Part shown: positions 58,740-64,000 of the stretch, in pieces
Layout: the number at the start of each line of letters is the position of its first letter
How positions within the stretch are numbered: the stretch's first letter is position 1
Notes under the pieces: generated by a model
Told to the model about the DNA's origin: nothing
Databases searched by the model: none
Seen by the model: the letters and a program-made list of their open reading frames with translations, nothing else
Position numbers and translations under genes: made by a program
From: Closterium sp. Naga37s-1
Lineage: Eukaryota; Streptophyta; Zygnematophyceae; Desmidiales; Closteriaceae
Reading direction: 5' to 3'
NCBI GenBank assembly: GCA_947471745.1
Contig: CANJKZ010000425.1
Coordinates: 1,096,501 to 1,160,500, forward strand
DNA: 64,000 bases

Positions 58740-59074
58740 CCTCGATGTAGAAGCAGCAGCAGCAGCTGCTGCAGCTGGATTGACAGTGGAAGCGGGATAG
58801 GCCTGGGAATAAGGGACGGATATTTCCGCCTGAGACCACCCACCTGCACGGAGCCCAATCAGGCAAAGTGAAAAAGGAAAAACCCCCGATTACATAAGGT
58901 GACATGCCCAGAAATCGTGATTCGCTAGTAGCACTGAAACCTCTGCAGGAAAAATCGTCAATATCATCATCAAGATTCAGAGTCACCTCTTGGAACGAAC
59001 CTTAAGGGTCGGAACGATCCGGACCTCCAGATCTGCAGCCTGGTTTATCAAGTTGCGAATGCACCTTCTACTTT
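58740..59074. other. Upstream region of E2F
   Basis: This may hold the leader or a further 5' exon of E2F. An open minus frame runs through 58986-58740 in a different phase from the poly-Gln frame. I see no E2F-like N-terminal motif that would decide it. Confidence 0.35.
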
Positions 59075-59460
59075 GCGCCGGACGTGGTAAAGGGATGCTT
59101 GCAGAATGCTGCGTTGCTACTTGAAGCGACTCAAGAAGCGACTGAGACATCGGATTCACAAGCTGTCCTGACCTGGACGCGGTAAGGGATGCATGCAGAA
59201 TGCTGCATTGCTACTTGAAGTGACTCAGACATCGGATTCACGTGCTGTACTGTGCTGGACGCGGTAAGGGATGCATGAAGAATGCTGCAGTGCTCACTGA
59301 ATGAGCAAAGAAGCGACTCAAACATCGGACTCACCTGCAGTCCTGACCCGGACGGGGTAACGAATGCGTGCAGAATGCTGCATTGCTCATTGAGTTGAAT
59401 GACGAAGCGAGTGAGACATCGGATTCACCTGCGGTCCTGTCCTGGACATGGTAAGGGATG
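59075..59460. repeat. Degenerate tandem repeat of about 100 bp, 4-5 copies
   Basis: Units share GGACGCGGTAAGGGATGC, GCAGAATGCTGCATTGCT and GACATCGGATTCAC. Copies begin near 59078, 59170, 59262 and 59350, and the last merges into the next repeat. The units are diverged, so this array is older than the arrays inside the genes. Confidence 0.75.
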
Positions 59461-59528
59461 GCTGCGGCGGAATGCTGCGTCGCCGTTGCCAGCACGGCCG
59501 TTGCGTTGATAGCTGCTCCAATCGCAGC

Positions 59529-59745
59529 GTCACCCAATCCGACCACGCTCCCCGTCCTCCTGTTAGGTATAGCGGTAGCGCTCCTCCATTGCGTGTCCTG
59601 GACGGGATTACGAATGGGTGCAGAATGCTGCATTGCTCACGGAGTTGAATCACGAAGCGAGTGATATTCCGCGTCACCCAATCCGACCACGCTCCCCGTC
59701 CTTCCGTTAGAAATAGCGGTCGCGCTGCTCCATTGCGTGTCACGC
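59529..59745. repeat. Direct repeat of about 70 bp, two copies
   Basis: CACCCAATCCGACCACGCTC and the 45 bases after it (to CTCCATTGCGTGTC) occur at 59529 and 59681. They are separated by another copy of the AGAATGCTGCATTGCTC motif of the array to the left. Confidence 0.75.
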
Positions 59746-61823
59746 TGCTTAAGCGAGGAAAACAGGGCAAACGAGCACAGAATTTGAAACGAGAGAATCA
59801 GACACAACCTGCATTGCAAGCCTTCGCTGTTAAGAGAGATCCGGTGGGTGGAGGATTCAGTGTAAGCCCAATCAGGAGCCTCAACTCTCGCGATAACGAC
59901 GTTTCTGCTCCTGGTTGGCGATCAGTGATTACCGTGTAGCTTGACTGGTATGCTGCATTGTCCATTCCACCCCAATATCCTTGGCTTGCTGACGAACACG
60001 GATTCGAATCAGGGAAAAACGGCGACTGGTGAAACGTCTGCTTCATCGGTGAATGTTTTTGCTACAGCCGCGACAATGGAGATCGTTCGTGGAGATCATC
60101 AAACCAGCCTATGATGCCAATGGTTTGAGCTTTTTTATTAATACTAAGTTTAGTTCCCGCGTGCCAACTCTTCGAATGAACAGAATGTGTGTGCTGTTGC
60201 TGTCATGTAAGCTTCGTCACTCCCTTCCCTAGGTTAGCTATCTTCCAAGCGTGGCGCTCCTGGAGCTGCTCCTGCTGCTGCTTAAAAAACTCTCCAATCT
60301 CTGATCCCTTGAGTCCCGACTCCCGACTCCCGACTCCCAAGCCCTTCATTCAAGAGTTCTCAAGTTCAGAGAATATCTCTTGGGAAATGAAGGGCGTTCT
60401 GTAAATACTATCGATGATCATTCGTGGAACAGTTCGTACCGATTGGCTTGTGGATTCGAAAATCTCGGCGGGAAATCTTGCCTTTTGCTCCATCTTCATC
60501 GTTGGATATCCAGAAATCGCTTATCCGACGGCCCATCATCGAGCTGGCCAACAATAGTAGCACCCACAGGGGACAGGAGGAGCAACAAAAACACGAGTGG
60601 CAAGAGAACTGTTTCGGCCTTTTGCCGAGGTGTATGGCCCCGAAGACAAGAGGAGCCAGCCAATGAAGAGCTCACGACCAGGTTCGTGGGTGCTAATTGA
60701 TGATCCCTGACACGCTGGATGCTGCCCATGCCACATCGATTGGCTTATTGGTCGCTGGAGGTTCGGCCAAACCGTAATAACCCCTTGTTGACTGATTCAC
60801 GAGATGTTTGCTAACACAGTAAACTCGGAATGCTTATGAAAAAAGAGCTTGAAAATGTGAATGCTGTAACACTTCAAGAATTCACACCACTAGTGTACCC
60901 TCCACGGGCCAGGCGGCAACCAAATTCTGTCAGCGATCGCGTCGGCATCGCACGGGGCGCCTACTGAGTTGTCCTCGCGAAATGTCTTCAGTCCAATCCC
61001 ATTCTTCCCGCATTTTTCCTCAGCGTTCCTATCTGTCGTTGTTTCCTCCCCTCGTGTTTCTTCAACCTGAATCCTTCCGTTTCGTATTCCTCGTTTGTCT
61101 TCGCCCTAGCATGGCTGGCCGCGTCTCCCACTCACACAGCCCTGCTGCTACCCACTCTCTCACTCATTGTTATTCACAGGAAGTCCTCGCGTTGACTCGT
61201 CAGAATGTGGGATGCTGAAACAGGGAAGAGCTGGCGCCAGTTGCACCGATCTTACCAACCGACAAACAGCGGCTTTGGCCGTCGGATTCACAAGCTAACT
61301 ACCAAAAAAAAAAGAGCGAAATAGGGTGCCGCACGACATATTGGCACGTCCTCTTCACTTCTTCTTCCACGGTATGCTTACTTTTCTACTGATCATGTCG
61401 CAACGCTGTGGTACAGTTACAGTTGTAGTGGACGGCTATCGTAAAAGGCCTTTAGCATAGCGTGAGCTCGCGGTTTTCTATTCAACTTGACCTTGGATCT
61501 CAGCACTTTGTCCCGGATGAAACCTACCGACATCGAGCCGCAGTGGCTTTCCGTTTCCGCGACTACATGAGCACGTACTCCTCTCGTGCCAATATTTTAG
61601 TTAATATGTGTTTGGTCCTCTTAAGAAAATAGTACGTTGTCCATTAGGATCACACACCCGCAACTGCGCTGCCCACGTTCCTTCCTCGCTACCCTACGCC
61701 TTGATTGTTAGATCTTCAATCGGCTATTTTCCCTCCTACTAACTACCTTACGACTTGATTTGGATAAGCTTCGGTTGTTTCCTGAACAGACCTGTAGGAT
61801 CAAGGCGACCTAGACAATCCGTC
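59746..61823. other. Intergenic, no gene seen
   Basis: Only short frames without homology are present. A CCCGACT triplet repeat lies at 60315-60340. The last few hundred bases should hold the promoter of the next gene. Confidence 0.5.
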
Positions 61824-64000
61824 ATGGCGGATTATCGGCGGAGGGTTCAACTGCGAAAATGTTTCGAGTTGCCAGCGCCATCGGCATCGCCATTGTATAG
61901 GGCAGCGTTTTCTGTAGCTTTCGTGTTAGTTTTACTCGTTCTCTCCGCCCTTCCCGCGTCAGCTCCGTCCCCCAGCGGAAGCTCATTCACCGCCACAGCT
62001 GCCGCCGCAACTACCGCCGCCGTAGCCGGCGCAGATGCCGCTGCCATGAGCGCTCGATCCGTTGTGAATGGCGCCCACAATGGGAGAGGATATCCGCGCG
62101 TATTAGCAGGTTCACCGGATGCTAAACTAGTAGGCATCCATACTAGCTCCGAGAAGCGTAGCAGTTTCAAGAGTAGCAGCGGGAATCCCGTAAGCTCTGC
62201 GTCGAAACCGCCGTCAAACGCGCCGAATTTCTTCAAGCCCCGGAACGTAGAGGAGAACTTCACGGAAAAACTGCCGCCAGAGCCGTCGTTACCCACGGCG
62301 ACGAGCGCCGCGCGATCCAGGGAGACCATCTCGCTCCTCTACACTGAACTGCTGAAACGCGCGCAGTCGCCGCCGCCGGGGCCGCCGCTGCCGCCGCTCG
62401 CGGCTCCGCGGCCCGGTCCGACCAAGAAGAGTCCTAAGCTTGGCAGCAGATTAATCAGCGTTATGATCAGAGCGTCCCCGCCACCTAAGAAGAAGTCGCC
62501 CGCGCCGCCGAAGAAACCGGCGAATCATCCGCCGAAGATCCCCACGAAAAGTTCTGCAAGCGCCTCGGATACCTCCCCGCCCAAGCGCGGCGTTTCTCCG
62601 CCCAAGCGCGGGGTTTCCCCGCCGAAGCGGGGGATTTCCCCCCCGATAAAGCGCTCGCCGATCCTCCCCAAGAGGCGCCCCCCTCCCCCCCACTCCTCCT
62701 CCCCGCCTAAGCGCAAATCCCCCAAGCACCCGCCCCCCGCTAAGAAATCCCCCCATAAGCGGTCCCCCCCGAAGTCCCCCCCGCCTGTTTCTCCCCCCAA
62801 GCGGCGCAAGCCGTCTTCTGCGCAGAAGTATCCGCCTCCGCCGAGTCCCCCTCCGCCGTCTCCGCCCACGGGGAGCGGCGGAGTGGACCTGGGGAACGCG
62901 CAGAAGGTGCTGAAGATGCTACAGCCGTACTTCGACGACCCGCAGTTCATGATGTTCGCGATCAACGGAGGTGAGGCTTTCGGGGGCATTATAGAATGTA
63001 CAGGGCTTCCCAGAAGGATCCCCAAGCGGAGGGGCTAAAGATGCTACAGCCGTATTTCGACGACCCGCAGTTCATGATGTTCGCGATCAATGGAGGTGAG
63101 GCAATTGAGGCTTTATAGAACTATTATCAGACTTGCAAGGATATTGTGAGCCGCTTGAACCGCCCAGCCCATAAGGGAGGTGCTGAAGATGTTACAGCCG
63201 TATTTCGAAGACAGGCAGCTTATGATGTTCGCGATCAACGGAGGTAAGGCTTTTGGGGGCCACCATAAAGCTTTTGAGGACTTGCAGGATTCCGTAAGGT
63301 GCTTGAACTGTCCCGTACTGGAGGTGCTGGCGGCACCATCAAGGACCTGCCCAACGATTCGCCCCTTCCGTTGCCCCCTCCCATGCCCCTCCCATGCCCC
63401 TCCCATGCCCCTCCCATGCCCCTCCCATGCCCCTCCCTGTCCCTTCCAGGCCTCCTCACCCTCCTCGGCAAGGCACTCAATTCCACGGAGAAAGTAACGT
63501 TCTTCGTGCCCGACCCCGACACCATCAGGACCTGCGTGCCGCTTCGCTGCTCATCACCCACCCTGCCACTGCCCCCTGTCATCAACACACACCACCAGGT
63601 CTCCTCACTCTCATGGGCAAGGCGCTCAACTCAGCGGAGATGGTCACGTTCTTCGTGCCCGACCCCGAAACCATCAGGACCTGCCCGACGACTCGCCTCT
63701 CATCAACGACCCCCTCCCATCCCCTCACCCGCCATCCCCTCCCATGCCCCAGGTCTCCTCACACTGATGGGGAAGGCCCTAAACTCAACTGAGAAGGTCA
63801 CCTTCTTCGTGCCCGATCCAGACACCATTAAGGACCTGCCTGAGTACCACTCATCCCCCCCATCTTCCCTATTGCGCCCCATCTCCCCCAGGTCTCCTTA
63901 CTCTCATGGGTAAAGTGCTCAATTCCACCGAGAAAGTGACGTTCTTCTTGCCCGACCCAGACACCATCAAGGACCTGCCTGACGACTCACCATTCCCACT
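61824..64000 (+). CDS. Proline-rich fasciclin-like glycoprotein, 3' end outside window
   Basis: Exon 1 runs 61824-62970 (382 codons plus one base). A signal anchor or signal peptide (AAFSVAFVLVLLVLSALPASA, about 27-48) is followed by a Ser/Ala-rich part. A long Lys/Pro-rich region comes next, with repeats such as PPKRGVS (three in a row) and SPPPKKKSP, resembling hydroxyproline-rich wall proteins. A FAS1 domain begins at LKMLQPYFDDPQFMMFAINGG. The next exon encodes GLLTLMGKALNSTEKVTFFV and DPDTIKDLPDDSP and is present in four copies, the last running off the window. The start at 61824 is preferred because the hydrophobic segment then lies near the N terminus. The protein is probably secreted to the wall. 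Confidence 0.65.
63030..63245 (+). pseudogene. Two copies of the exon 1 end of the fasciclin gene
   Basis: The segment KMLQPYFDDPQFMMFAINGG with its donor (GGAG/GTGAGG) is repeated at about 63036-63095. It recurs with changes (YFEDRQLMMF, donor GTAAGG) at about 63180-63243. The original is at 62909-62970. Confidence 0.8.
63449..63860 (+). repeat. Tandem copies of the fasciclin exon 2 start
   Basis: Acceptor plus CTCCTCACCCTC and then the KVTFFVPDPDTI segment occurs near 63450, 63600 and 63752, with a fourth copy at 63892 to the window end. Spacing is about 140-152 bases. The first two copies diverge after ACCATCAGGACC. I cannot tell which copy is used. Confidence 0.8.

Noticed and set aside
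58351..58986. Ala-rich frame over the E2F N terminus
   Set aside because: The Gln frame ends in CRFDNSLG and joins in phase to [12 protein letters not shown], as in known E2F proteins. The Ala frame does not.

Overview
The window looks like nuclear DNA of a plant-lineage eukaryote. My best guess is bryophyte or charophyte grade; I cannot name the genus. Genes are split by many short introns with pyrimidine-rich acceptors. The recognisable families are a CHASE-domain hybrid histidine kinase of the cytokinin-receptor type, a Brittle-1 type carrier, a plant-type E2F, fasciclin-like glycoproteins and a receptor-like kinase. There are also a Ty3/gypsy chromovirus and two plant-type CCCTAAA telomere-like units.

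Layout. 1-5.1 kb: 3' part of a decayed Ty3/gypsy chromovirus with a probable 3' LTR. 5.1-7.4 kb: a retroelement relic and a 599-bp foldback element. 7.46-24.98 kb (+): a 14-exon CHASE hybrid histidine kinase model (about 1642 aa). Its intron 12 holds 83 copies of a 75-bp satellite, and its intron 13 holds a 46-bp array. 27.0-27.8 kb: a hypothetical ORF. 29.4-30.7 kb (+): a small fasciclin-domain protein. 31.7-34.2 kb (-): a receptor-like pseudokinase. 35.7-39.7 kb (-): a five-exon Brittle-1-like carrier. 41.1-41.8 kb (-): a weak hypothetical ORF. 43.0-58.7 kb (-): an E2F transcription factor whose intron 3 is about 10 kb, nearly all 13-bp minisatellite. 61.8 kb to the end (+): a proline-rich fasciclin-like protein, cut by the window edge. 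The exon models were built by hand. For the kinase, carrier, E2F and first fasciclin genes, splice phases close in frame across every exon.

Two themes stand out. First, four genes carry extra partial copies of their own exons, usually including the splice site, next to the functional copy. Second, a family of short perfect palindromes with the core TTTTGAGNCGNCTCAAAA (central NCGN = GCGC, TCGA or ACGT) is scattered over the window. It often sits exactly between two copies of a local direct repeat, and twice it has become the core of a tandem array. I suggest that the palindromes mark, or cause, the local duplications. This is the strongest candidate for something undescribed. The histidine kinase has an intact phospho-acceptor His and an intact receiver, but its ATP-binding N box and G2 box are degenerate. 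The receptor-like kinase has lost its HRD aspartate. The window therefore holds two probable pseudokinases. The genes do not form an obvious pathway.
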